In this document: in pieces, positions 21,577-32,131 of the stretch
Position numbering within the stretch: the first letter of the stretch is position 1
Layout of the letters: each line of letters begins with the position of its first letter
NCBI GenBank assembly: GCA_031763025.1
Contig: JASSKH010000024.1
Coordinates: 10,748,087-10,812,086 of the forward strand
Direction of reading: 5' to 3'
Origin: Macrocystis pyrifera
Taxonomy: Eukaryota > Sar > Phaeophyceae > Laminariales > Laminariaceae
DNA: 64,000 bases
Notes under the pieces: generated by a model
What the model was told of the DNA's origin: nothing
The model's input: the letters and a program-made list of their open reading frames with translations, nothing else
Databases searched by the model: none
Program-made: the position numbers and the translations under genes

Positions 21577-22741
21577 ACTTATAGATATCTCAACCTCGGA
21601 GCGTGCTCGGTTGGTACATCCCTGGCCTCTCAGAGCTCCCACTTGGGAATCGCCTCCGTTTATTACTTGCCGGACCGTTCCAGCGAGTCTTTGTTTTCTC
21701 CATTTATTTCTCGTCGTACTTTCAGTCCTTCTTCCCTTTTTTCTTCTTTCGTTTCGTGAGCGTGCGTGTACTCCGAGCACGGTTGCGCGGGCGAACCCGG
21801 CACCGTCGCGGGTGTCAGCGGATGCTGGCGAGTAGAGGGGGAGTTGCAAGGAGCGCGGTCGCCGCTTTCGTGCCTAGGCGTCGCGTGTGCCTCGAGACAC
21901 GAAGGATGCATCAAGAGGCTCTGTCTGGCCCCCATTTGAGATTTTGGATAGAGTACGTACGAGTATTTAAGGTTCGTTCGGGATTGTAAGATAATATTCA
22001 AGCGGTGCTTATTTTTGCGATCGGGCTGAGAGCCACAAGAGGGAGGTACCCCGAATGAGCACCAACATTGTCGAGCTTGCGTCGAGGTCCACGGTGAGTA
22101 CCGGGCTTCACGCGAGGCGGGCGACGGGGCTCACTGTGGAAGTGAGGGAGGGAAGCTTTACCCGGACTGAATCGGTGGCGAGATGGTCGCGAGAGGGCGG
22201 GCGGCGTACGAGGCTGAGAGAGAAGCTCTGCTGTAAGATTTTCTTTTTTTTTTCTTTTTTTTTTTCTTTTTTTGACTGGTGTAAGGTGTTCCACTCAAGT
22301 AGTAAATTATTACACGAAAGGGGACGGGGATTTTATTTCTCTTAGAAATTTTCGGTTTCATTTTCATTATTTTTGCTGTGTTGCTGTGCCGTTCTGTGCT
22401 TTATCTTTCGTACATACATACGAGTACACAGACACAGAGCATATCGAAAGAAGAAAATAAGTACCCTACCTGGGGTATGTACGTATGTACGACGTGTGAG
22501 CGAGCGTAGCGGAAAACCGGCCGCGACGCGAAGCATATGTGGCGTCCGAGCTGTTTTCTCCTGAAGCATGGCGGCGGGACTCTTGGCATTATCAAGTCGC
22601 CAGTTTGCAGCTAACTACAGGGGCCATAAAAAAAACAATATTCGATCATGGACCTCTGTCCGCTTCGCATAATTTGATGTTTCCTTCCTGAGCGAGCGTA
22701 GCGGGCGGCCTACCCGCCCGCGGAGCGAAGCGCCTTGTACA
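21577..22741 (+). repeat. 1.2-kb segmental duplication, copy 1
   Basis: This copy is nearly identical to 44599-46107 apart from small indels and a 330-bp insertion in the other copy. It starts TTATAGATATCTCAACCTCG and ends GGAGCGAAGCGCCTTGTA. Inside are a possible short coding start (MSTNIVELASRS at 22055), a poly-T/C tract, and GC-rich inverted motifs of the type GAGCGAGCGTAGCGG/GCGGAGCGAAGCGCC. No protein family is recognisable. Confidence 0.9.
22055..22240 (+). CDS. Possible small protein in duplication copy 1
   Basis: The frame MSTNIVELASRSTVSTGLHA is shared with copy 2 at 45073. In copy 2 it ends after about 60 residues (EAEREALL) beside a GTAAGA motif. In copy 1 a 1-bp difference near 22198 shifts the reading frame. 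A GTGAGT donor after SRST could also make this a first exon. Conservation reflects recent duplication, so coding is not demonstrated. Confidence 0.25.
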
Positions 22742-22924
22742 TACGTATCATACTGAGCCGTGACCGCACTACCGGCAAATTTGGCAACGCGGGGCCAGCG
22801 CCAGGGGCGGAGCAATGATGCTGGTACAACACACTGAATATTTTAATATTAATAGTACACCACGAGTAGTATTAATACAACTTGTACCCTTACAGCACGG
22901 CTACCTGCTACGAGAACCAGTACA

Positions 22925-22927
<3 letters not shown>

Positions 22928-22955
<28 letters not shown>

Positions 22956-23113
22956 CATCACTTATACTTCCCAGCCCACTCGTAGGAGGTTTTACCCTCG
23001 ACGATCTTCTGGACAAGCCGTGGTCACAGGTGTCGTCCCTTCTCCCCCCCCCGGTACGTGCCTTAAGTTTTTATCGCGCATAGGGTTCAGCATTCCCACT
23101 GCTCGTCGATTAC
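22928..23113 (-). mobile_element. tRNA-derived SINE, copy c, 5'-truncated
   Basis: Only the 3' half of the SINE body is present on the minus strand, from CGACGAGCAGTGGGAATGC to GGTAAAACCTCC and the AGTGATG tail. A tail of about 29 uninterrupted A residues follows (T on plus). 5' truncation with a long A-tail is the expected product of incomplete target-primed reverse transcription. Confidence 0.88.
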
Positions 23114-23252
23114 AGCAGTTGTACTGCTCACGTTGAACAGCAGTAATTTTTTTCATAATTTTTGAAATACGTCAGCTGTGAGTTCGACTGATTAAATAGT
23201 TGATACTCAACTTTGCAAGCTGCGTAATACGCCTCGTCTATTTTTAATATCG

Positions 23253-23376
23253 TACTACGGGGGGCCATAGTAAATAGGACCTAAGCTACACACAAAAACC
23301 TATATATTTGCCTATTTTTATTATTAATAACAATATTTGGTCCTATTAACTATGGTCCCTTGTAATCTTGTAATAG
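23253..23376. mobile_element. TTACGG MITE, copy 4
   Basis: This is a diverged copy (TACTACGGGGGGCCATAG...CTATGGTCCCTTGTAAT). Its core has an extra ATTAAT relative to copies 1-3, shared with copy 5. The right end carries a small local duplication (TTGTAATC/TTGTAATA). Confidence 0.75.
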
Positions 23377-23528
23377 TATGTACTTACAAAGTTCCACCAA
23401 GCATTGGAGCTGTCACCATAATCTACAGCAGTAAGTACTTATAGTGCTGCACAAAGGCGCATTATCAAAGCGCCCAACAAGACCCTCTACTGCAATGCTG
23501 CACTAAGGTAACAAGGTGGGTGGTCTCA

Positions 23529-23732
23529 CATGACCGTGACTTCGAAATCGACTTCGACATAGCTTTCGCCTTGAGGGGCTCCTTTCGGTCCGTCGTTGCT
23601 CTCGTACATCCATCCTTCCGAATAACTCGCATGGTTTTTCGAGTTGGACGTATTATTAATCTGGTAGATGAAGCTGTGCACAGGGACAAAGAGTGCCGAG
23701 ACCGCCAGAGCAGCTCTCATGGCCGTCCTCAT
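23529..23732 (-). CDS. Orphan first exon with signal peptide, function unknown
   Basis: The start at 23732 sits in a favourable context (AAAGG before an ATG two codons upstream). The N-terminus MRTAMRAALAVSALFVPVHS reads as a cleavable signal peptide. The following about 48 residues are polar, with an N-glycosylation sequon (NNT) and an acidic end, SYVEVDFEVTV. A GTGAGA donor closes the exon at about 23529. Further exons should lie at lower coordinates, but I could not identify them. The product would enter the secretory pathway. I do not recognise the family. Confidence 0.4.
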
Positions 23733-23799
23733 CCTTTACTCTGTGGCTCTATGCACAGCTGTACGTATAGTACAGCTACTGCTGTAGAACAGCAGTAGT

Positions 23800-24600
23800 G
23801 CCGCAACTGACCTCGGGGGGGTATAAGGATGTCCCCGGGTTTACATACCAATGATTTCTTGCGTTTGCGGCGAAATAGACGCCGGACGCGGAGCTGTGCA
23901 AGGTGCAAGATTCAAGATTCGGAGAGTATATACTATGTATGATGCATCACCCCGGGAGAACTGGGAACATCATCACGCACGCTTCTCGTACACTCCCGGC
24001 GCAGCAGTGCATGATGTAATACACCGCCGTTGCGTGTTCTCATCGGAAAGGTGTGCTACAATGAAGCTCTTCACCGTTTGCAACCTTCAGCTTGCGTAGG
24101 TCTGATATCCACAGGTATCTATATGTATCCTTGATCCATCCAGCAGTACCAGTACGTTCATTTCAAGCGAACGCTCTTGATCCATGCTGTTGATGCTGTT
24201 GTACTGTTGTGATGATGTACGAAGTGGTTCAACTTCACAACCCTTCGCACAGCAGTACAAGTCTCTGGGTCTCTTACTATTACGACGATTCTCTCACGAC
24301 AGATAGATACAAGTAAGAAGGTTCTGTGTGGCTGCTATATGGGCTCGTCATGATATTACATCGCATGATAAATGCCACATCGTACTATAAATGTACCACT
24401 CTGCTTTTGGTCGCATGCAGCTGATTAATCAAGTTGTACTGGTACCCGCCAAGATATATACCAGGTATTTATAGTATAATAGTATAAGCGGCTATACTCG
24501 TACAACTACCTGTAGCAGTAGGCGCCGTGAGGATACAGCATGCAGCGTGCCGAAGATGCTCGCGGGGTGTAAAAGGTGCTATAACTCTCAGGTTCCCCAT
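23800..24600. other. Intergenic, no recognised gene
   Basis: A single frame at 23851-24099 has no family motif. The rest is rich in TACTGCTG-type and CCAGGTA-type short palindromic words. Confidence 0.35.
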
Positions 24601-25026
24601 AACAGGATATTTTCGGACTTAAGGATGAAAGATTACTTCAGGATGAAACGTAAAAATATAGAAATCGATGAAAAGATACCAAGGAAACATTTTTTGGTCT
24701 TCCTTTTTCTAGGGTGGGTAGAAGTCACCACAAAGCACCACCTTGCGAATTTTTGGTGTCATACGATCTCGCATCGCCTCTCACCACCGCAAAAACGAAA
24801 AATCGAATTCTTACCCGCACCGAGAACGGCGGAAATAGGTGAAAACCCGTTTGCGACAGTGAGCGGCGACGCTGGGTCCTAGGACCCCAAAAAATCGTGA
24901 GGTGGTGCCTTGTGGTGATATCTACCCACCCCAGAAACGAAAAAAAAAAAGTTGGCTTTCTTGGTATTTTTTCACAAATTTCCATTTTTTTTCGCATTTC
25001 ATCCTGAAGTCCGAAAATATCCTGTT
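24601..25026. mobile_element. 426-bp TIR element with CCAT duplication
   Basis: The ends AACAGGATATTTTCGGACTT and AAGTCCGAAAATATCCTGTT are perfect reverse complements over 20 bp. Inverted similarity continues inward for about 150 bp (AGGATGAAA, ATACCAAG(G/A)AA, GGGTGGGTAGA, ACCACAA(A/G)GCACCACCT). The flanks are CCAT on both sides (24597-24600, 25027-25030). The matching frames on the two strands are simply the two arms read in opposite directions. Confidence 0.82.
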
Positions 25027-25579
25027 CCATGCTCAACTTCATACTCTCACTCGTCGCTCTGATCCGGCAAAAGAAGAAATAACGTGAAGGAATAAATAAA
25101 CATAATACGAAGAGAATACAGATATACCAGGTACAAGGTTCCCCTCCGGGAGGTGCCGTATTAATAGGGGAGTGGCGCAAGAGCGAAAATATAATACTCG
25201 TACTCGTATGAAACCCTGCACACTTGTTTAGAAGTAGCATCTGCACCCGCCCATCATTTTAACGTTCAGAACACACACAACATATATATTTTTGAGGACA
25301 GACTATATTATACTGCTGTTCGCAGAATAGTGTGGGATCATTACTACAATAATATATAATAGGGTATCGGTAAGTGGAGATATACTGATCCAGCTGACTC
25401 GCGGCGATGAATTCGTAAGTACATAAAAGTTGCGCGAGGTCGAGGTTGCGCCATAATTTGTGACCGGCTGAGTAATAAGGTGCAGCACATACATACATAC
25501 TGGTACTACAATATATATGTTCCCCCAAAATAAAAGTTTCTTGGTGCTCAGGGTATAATATCAAGATTTCACAGGTACA

Positions 25580-26330
25580 TGCTCGAGAACAAATCGTAGT
25601 CCGAGTCTTGAGAGTATTGGAGTACTGGCGGCAAAACTACTGCGAGTACTGAGAAGGCCCAAATACTGAGAGTATTGAGAGTGTGAGCAGTACCGAACCA
25701 CGAGAATACAGGTTGCTTAAAGTATGTACCCGCAGTAGTATCGAAACACGAACTAAATACTTGGGGGTGAAGAGGCAATATATGCGCAGTACAGAACCTC
25801 GAGATACTGAGAGCATTCGCCGTCACATGCATAATATTATATCGAAATACTGGCAGACTGCTCTGAGTGCTCAAGTTGTCTCCAGCGAAAGTAGTTTGCG
25901 CCAACTCCCACTCGTGTGGGACTATCTGGGTGCGTTTTGTGCCGAACGCTGGGCCCGAGACTTGTCGACACGGTGCTCAAACGGTTGAAGTATACACTTC
26001 ATACTCGAAGTATACTGGGCATATTGAGGGTATTTCATTTCTGCGAGTACTGAGTCTCGCAGAAGAAGCAGCAGTACGAACACTATACGAAATACTGCTA
26101 TAGACTAGTACTTCCTGGTATACTTGTAGTACCCGCCGTACAGAAGTCCGAAGAAAGTATACGCAGTAGTATCTACAGAACCTCAAAATAATGCGAGTAC
26201 TCGCAGTATCTCGAGTACAAAACCCCCGAAATATTGCGAGTGTACGAAGTACCTACGGTAATAATAGCAGCAGTATCTTCTCGAACATACTTTGCTTTAC
26301 TCCCAAGTATTCGGAGTAGCTGTGAAATGT
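25580..26330. repeat. Degenerate GAGTACTG-type repeat tract
   Basis: The words GAGTACTG, CGAGTACT, GAGAGTA and CGAAATACTG recur irregularly on both strands for about 750 bp. It looks like an old, decayed short-unit satellite. No gene is visible. Confidence 0.6.
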
Positions 26331-27240
26331 TGAGGTATGAACGCACGCCACACGCAAGCGCGCCCAAACTCTTTAATCTGGGCTAAAACACACAAGTAAC
26401 ATGTGCTCTTAGACTATCATATTGTACGTTCAGAAAAGCAAAAGGTGTGGACGAATGTATTATTTTTATTACTGACTGTAGTACTCTGTTGTAGTCCTGG
26501 TACAAAAATAGTCAAAAGTGAAACTAAAAAAAAAACGTGGATGGTGCGAGTCGAACTTCGGAAACGAAAATAAATGTTACATATCCAGCGCAGTATAAAC
26601 GTGTACGCTAGAACAGTGCTCGTACAACAAAATGTCGTGTTTTTCACGCAATCTAAAACACTTTGCACGATCTCCTACAGCAGTAGAGTAGCTTGTACAG
26701 GTACGACTGCATATGCAGAAGTACTTCTGTAAAATGCAACGCAAGGAAAACGTACGTGTACTGATCCCCTTTCAGCTGGCTCTAGGATCTATCCGCCAGC
26801 GATGTAGGACACACTGCAATCAGAACTACTGTACTGCTATTACTAGTAATTGGTGGTAATGAGGCGCGACCTCAGCAATACCTGCAGTAGTCATATCTGC
26901 GATGCATCATGCACAACATTTATTTGATTTGTGCTGAACCAACACGAACGAACATCTACCGCTGCTGCTGTACCTACTACCTATACGCCGTCGTTGGTGA
27001 ATCTCATAACCGTAAATATTCTTGGCATCATATCCTGCTCTTGAAAAACACAGACAGCACAGCAGTACGGACACACCTGTAACAAATACCAGGTACTGGA
27101 TTTTGTCGTGTGTATCCTGGTATTTCCACCTCGAATTATTCATCGAGCGCACGCAGATTCGGAAATGCTATCTGACCAAAACAATTAAATAAATTGACCC
27201 CAATTTCAATTTAATTATTTCGTACGGTACAAATTACGCC
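26331..27240. other. Intergenic, no recognised gene
   Basis: A minus-strand T-arm-like motif (GAAGTTCGACTCG followed by CACCATCCACG and a T-run) lies at about 26525-26570, but no complete tRNA cloverleaf can be formed. Otherwise nothing is recognised. Confidence 0.35.
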
Positions 27241-27242
27241 GC

Positions 27243-27487
27243 TCGATAGACTGATTAGATGATAGGTGTCGGGATAAGGGTTTTGAGGGGTGTTGTTGCT
27301 CATGCATAGGTATGAGTTGGTTTTCCGGATTCGGGGAGAACAAACACATTTATTATTTATTTTCCGGATTCGGGGAGAACAAATCGATAGACTGATTAGA
27401 TGATAGGTGTCGGGATAAGGGTTTTGAGGGGTGTTGTTGCTCATGCATAGGTATGAGTTGGTTTTCCGGATTCGGGGAGAACAAACA
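27243..27487 (+). repeat. Exact 104-bp direct duplication
   Basis: A segment from TCGATAGACTGATTAGATGA to GGATTCGGGGAGAACAAA occurs identically at 27243-27346 and 27384-27487. An extra partial copy (TTTTCCGGATTCGGGGAG) lies between them. An (AC)n tract follows. Perfect identity suggests a recent slippage or unequal-exchange event. Confidence 0.9.
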
Positions 27488-27569
27488 CACACACACACAC
27501 ACACACCCACACACATACAGAAAAAATCAAAACAAGGCACCCCACGCTCGTATCCGAGCCGCTATGAAG

Positions 27570-27612
27570 AGGCTTTTTTTTTCTTGGAAAATTCCAAGAA
27601 AAAAAAGGCTCG
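27570..27612. repeat. Perfect palindrome, about 40 bp
   Basis: AGGCTTTTTTTTTCTTGG reads into AAAATT and then CCAAGAAAAAAAAGGCT, giving a strong hairpin. It may be a relic MITE. A short GCGCGCTTCGCGCGC hairpin follows. Confidence 0.8.
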
Positions 27613-27639
27613 CCCGCTTTTAGCGCGCTTCGCGCGCCT

Positions 27640-29066
27640 CATTATAAGTATATTTTGTACGAACGCTGCTGTACGAATGGGCCGCAGTACGATCATCCAC
27701 ACGCGCAAGGTGTGCCCACTGCTGCTGCTGGGCAGCAGGGTTGGTTGTGGTGCTGTAGGAAGCTGGAGGTAAGCACGCTCTGTGCACTGCTGTGGGTATT
27801 GTTCTCTAGGCGGTGGTCTGTGCTCCGTGCAACAACCCAAAAAAATGTACAGGGATATTGTACGTCATCCTGGGTTCAGACCGTGGAATGCGGACGGCAG
27901 ACTCCAACAAACTCAACCAACCACAGCAACACTACGCATATGGGCGTGCCGAACACGCACGGCGTGTGGGCGGCAGCGTTGGAACGATGGGATCTGTGCA
28001 TGTTGTCTGTTGTGTACCTGGTATATGCCTGAGCTGTGTGCTCACAGCTCATGAGAGCCGGGGGGAGAAAACGGGGAGCATGACAATGTACCGATACGTA
28101 CGTACAAAATAAGGCCTCTTTACTTATCCACTCCCGCCGGAATTTTTTTTTTAAGCGCCTGCCACGCGCTTCAGAGTGGATGGATCGCGCCGAGACCTAG
28201 ACCAATGTGTCCGGCAGGGCTTCCCGTGTCCGTGCACTTAGTGTTTTGCCTAAAAGTGCTCGTGCGAAGAGAAAAGTTGGCAAAAGTACGAAAATTTGAC
28301 AAATATACGTGTACGTATACAGCAGTCTTGGAAAGAGATAACTACATAGTAGACGCAGACGTGGATACAAGATCAGACCCTTTCCTTGTGCCAGATGCCG
28401 TGCTTGTTTGTAGTACGGCTGTATAATCCCATCGTCGTGCTCTGTGTTAGATGGATCCGTGAGTGTATCCCACATGTTCTGTTATCAGTTACGTATCACA
28501 CGGACAGATAGGTTATCCCCCCGTGAACGCGTGAAAGAAGATATGAACGAATACCCACGGTTTGAATTTCGTCAATGCTTGCCTTGCGATTGTGTATATA
28601 TTTCCGCTATTTTGACGGTTTGAATATTGTTAGAAGGCAAGCATAACAATAATATTAGGTGTTTTTCAGCGAACGACGTTGAAGTGTATATACTGTAGAG
28701 TCGCACGGCAAATGATAATATTAATAATCATTTTTCATGTTTACCAAGCATGGAAGAAGAAACGTAGAAACACGTACTTCGAATAATTAATACACAACAA
28801 GGATTAACAGAGAGTGACCGAGCTGGGCGCCACCATCCTCTATCAACTCGACGACATGTCTACTGCTCCACGGCTGAATGTACCTGCGCGGTACGTATTA
28901 TGCTGATCGACTGAACCGTCACACAGCAACGTTTCTTGATATCCAGTGGCAAAGTTAGCTATACGATGTACGAATATTCTACCTGATATTATTATTGTAT
29001 CGCCCAGACAAGACTCATAACCTGCTATGCGTGCGCCAGCCTTTCCAACTACGTGTGATACGGTAC
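27640..29066. other. Intergenic up to the gypsy insertion
   Basis: This stretch contains the dispersed fragment at 28205-28300 (shared with 19005-19090) and a small inverted repeat at about 28573-28650 (ATGCTTGCCTT/AAGGCAAGCAT). A minus frame at 28843-29091 runs into the LTR and has no recognisable family. Confidence 0.35.
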
Positions 29067-29345
29067 TGTTAAGATCAAGCTTGCGGGACACTTTGTATCC
29101 CTGGACAGGTCTGCCTTTTAAGTCGGTAATCGTTGGTACTCACGTGTGTTGCTTGCTTAGCTGTAGAAGAAGAGCAGTTTTTTGTTCCTTTCGTGCACGC
29201 GGAGACTGAGACCAAGCTCGTGCGTCTCTGGAAAACCCCTGGTTTTCCTTTAAGATGCGCCTTCCAAGTACTACAAATACGTTCCCAGTGACTGAGCCCA
29301 GGTAATTACCGGGCTTTCAACCTCATACAAAGCAGTATCATAACA
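29067..29345 (-). repeat. Gypsy 3' LTR
   Basis: Read on the minus strand, it starts TGTTATGATACTGC and ends CTTGATCTTAACA. It matches 36187-36463 along its full length with scattered substitutions and small indels. Confidence 0.95.
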
Positions 29346-29929
29346 CTAGCCCACTCTGATGAGCCGTACAAGCAGAATTATGGGAAATTCGTGGAAACCC
29401 CGATTCCACGAACTAGAACATCATGAGTCGAAGATGCGGCTCCTCAAACCCACTCCCACACCTCTGAACGTCGAGGCAACGAAGCCGGCAAAGTACGTGA
29501 CAAAAAAAGGGAAGACCTAGCCTTAAGGGGCAGGAAGAAATCGGCAATGAAAACCATCGCCATGCCACCCGCACAGGGGGGGGCAGGCGAAGAAGATGCA
29601 TGGAAAAGCGAAAAGTGAGTACGGGAACGAAAAGAAAAATAACCACGGAAGACGGCAATAACCACCTAAACCCAGTCCACAATTCTAAAAGCGCGTCCTG
29701 GGCCCCAATTGAACGGCCGAGCGCCCAGGCCAGTCCCGACACTGAGCGGGGGGGGTAGGCAGGACAAAATACGCAAAAACACATGCCCAACCCAGCCAAA
29801 AAAAATGGAAAACGCACCAGAAACAAATCGGGCAGACAAAAATCACCCCTCAAAGTCCAGGAAGACGACAAAAAATAAATAAATATCGAGTGCAGTCAAG
29901 AAGCGAAAATCAGCTATCCACGGCGGCAC
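29346..29929 (-). other. Gypsy 3' internal region
   Basis: This stretch between pol and the 3' LTR contains a 152-residue hydrophobic, Cys/Phe-rich frame (29413-29871). The homologous stretch in the second copy (38000-38220) does not preserve the frame, so I do not treat it as an envelope gene. The boundary with the LTR lacks a long polypurine run. Confidence 0.5.
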
Positions 29930-30577
29930 CTCGAGATTCATCTACGTTACGCTGGACCCCCTGTGCAAACGCGCTAGCCAAGTGAATTTGCAGACACCAA
30001 GAACCGCGTACAGCGCTCGTCGAAGTCGTGTAGCGCGCCGGAGAAAGAGGAAGATTGATTGGTCCCGGGTCGTCGAAAATCGAACTAAATATACTCAATC
30101 CGTTGATGTAGTTGCGCTGATTTTCCCGAGCCACCACAGACCGTCGTCGCCCTTGTACCAAAAGTGGGCCCCGTTAGGAAGTACAGTGTTGCTGTATCGG
30201 CGGAGCCAATCGGCGTGCGATACGCAGCCATAGCCGGGTGCGAGAAACCGCTCGCCGTTACTCCGAGAAAGCTCCCGTTGTGCCGCGCCAATTCTCATTC
30301 GGCGGTACAGGCGGTTGGTTTGGCGTTGTCGGTTCGGGGTGTTGGCCCAGTAGCGCAAAATTGCGTGGCGAGAAGGCTGAAGGTCCATATCCCGTTCCCA
30401 GGATGGCCGGGACAGTCCCGTCCAGTGCGTCTCGTACATCACCGCGATGACGCCACCTCGACCTCTAACCGATTGATGTTCAGCAATCTTTTCTACTTCC
30501 TGTCGTTCAAGAGGGGTCGAAACGTCGTCCTCGGTGACGTGGTACGGAGGGGATTTCTTGGAGAAATTGTTGAGCAC
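29930..30577 (-). pseudogene. Gypsy chromodomain and Tudor-like C-terminal tail
   Basis: In frame after the integrase stop, VEKIAEHQSVRG through YETHWTGLSRPSWERDMDL to ILRYW follows the chromodomain pattern (I..HR...G...V.W.G....TWE...L...Y). Further on, FWYKGDDGLWWLGKISA resembles a Tudor- or PWWP-type barrel strand. After an apparent frameshift near 30110, FDDPGPINLPLSPARYTT continues it. Chromodomains direct integration to histone-modified chromatin. A second reader-like module behind it is an inference. Confidence 0.6.
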
Positions 30578-30580
30578 GTA

Positions 30581-32053
30581 TTACGTCAACCCCGCCGGCG
30601 AATACTTCGGCATGTCGCCGCGGTCGTGGGGGTTGGCACAGGGCTTGCAGCGTTGAACAGATACGTGCCGGCGAGCCTCAGCGCCGGGCATATCAGAAGG
30701 AAGATCCAAATACAGGAGCTTTGCTCCGAGAGGAGATCCATCCGGGGTGTCTGCTGAGGAGCAGGGGGCAACTGCGAGAACTTTGTAGGGGCCCGTCCAG
30801 TTGAGTGAGAGTTTGGCCTTGAGGACCTCGGCGTCCGTGTCTGGTTTCGCGCCCTGGCGGATGGTGGCCGCCGTATTGTACACCCACACCCAACCACCAA
30901 CGTCAAATTTGGGGACCGGACGCAGAGCGTCGGAGAGGGCGGAGTTGCGGCAGTTCACGCGAGCGACGGTGAGGGCGTGGTGTTGTCGAACGATATCGTA
31001 CGCGCGCTGCTGGCGGTCCATCGCCAAGTCGCAGTAGGCGAGGTGGTCGCGGGCCAAGCTCTGGTGACCGGCGACTCCAGCACGCGCGAAAATCGTGAGT
31101 GGGAGGCGTGGGAGCCAACCCATGTATACCTCGTTGGGAGCAAGACCCGTGGCGGCACTGACGGAATTGTTGTACGCAAATTCGACGTGAGGGAGTTGTT
31201 CATCCCAGCTGTTTTGGAGCTCGTTGACGACCATTGCCAACATCTGGGCCATCGTGTGGTTTACCCGTTCCACCCCACCGTTGCCGTTTGGGCGGTAGGA
31301 GCTGGTGGCAATTTTTCGAACCCCGAGAAGCTGATATACGGCGTGCGAAAGCTTGGAGCAGAACTGGAGGCCGTTGTCCGAGAGGATGCTGCGCGGGCAC
31401 CCCCAAAGAGGGATATACCGGTTGATGGGAATGTTAGCCGTGCCCTCAGCAGTGAACTCGGCCGCTGTGACGGCGTACATGTCAGCGCGGCGGCTGAAAC
31501 GATCAGTGAAAAGAAAGATGTAGGTATTACCTCGGGGCGTCACCGGGAGGGGGCCGAAATAGTCGATGCTGACGGCGATGCCGGGCCGTTCTGGCAAGGG
31601 CAACGTGATGGAGGGCCACCGGACCGTCTGCCGCGACGTTTTCCGTGCTTGGCACTTTAAGCAGTTGCGTAGCCACCACCGGGTGCGGATGCTCATGCCG
31701 ATCCACCAGTAGAAACGTTCGAGCATACGTAGGGTGCGCGCGGTTCCTAGGTGGCAGGAACCTGTGGAATGGCAAGCCTGCATGACCCAGGGGCGCATGA
31801 GCAGCGGAACATAAATACGAATAGGCTCGTCGTTCAATAAGCAGGCCGTACGACCCACCGGGCGTGGCGTATCCAACACAGGGGGGGGGGGCGGCTGTAG
31901 GACAAGTAGAACGATGCCCGCGTCGGTGGTGTGCAAGCGGCCTTTGTTGACCAGCTCCTGAACCTCCGACAAGGGAGGGCGCTGGTGGGAAGGGAAACCT
32001 GATAAAAAGTCGTCTGGCAAAACTTCCGGTCGTCCAAGGGTTATGTAGCGCAT
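30581..32053 (-). pseudogene. Gypsy integrase
   Basis: The 490-residue frame has the H2C2 zinc-binding site (H95, H101, C131, C134 counted from the frame's first Met). The catalytic triad is in IDYFGPLP (D164), ILSDNGLQF (D226) and NGGVERVNHT (E262). The frame ends at a single TAA at about 30578, beyond which the same frame continues into the chromodomain. The truncated relative at 38.4 kb has a sense codon at this place, so the stop is a mutation in this copy. Confidence 0.93.
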
Positions 32054-32131
32054 GGCGTCGTTGCACGCGGGCTCAGCCTGTTGTTCCCGAGCCCAGTCGG
32101 CGTGCGAATAGCGCGTTGCGGAATCACCGAA

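Noticed and set aside
26525-26575. Possible minus-strand tRNA (T-arm with poly-T terminator)
   Set aside because: The upstream part does not fold into a cloverleaf and box A is absent.
29413-29871. 152-residue hydrophobic frame between gypsy pol and 3' LTR as an envelope-like gene
   Set aside because: The homologous region in the second copy does not keep the frame, and there is no signal peptide followed by a single C-terminal anchor.
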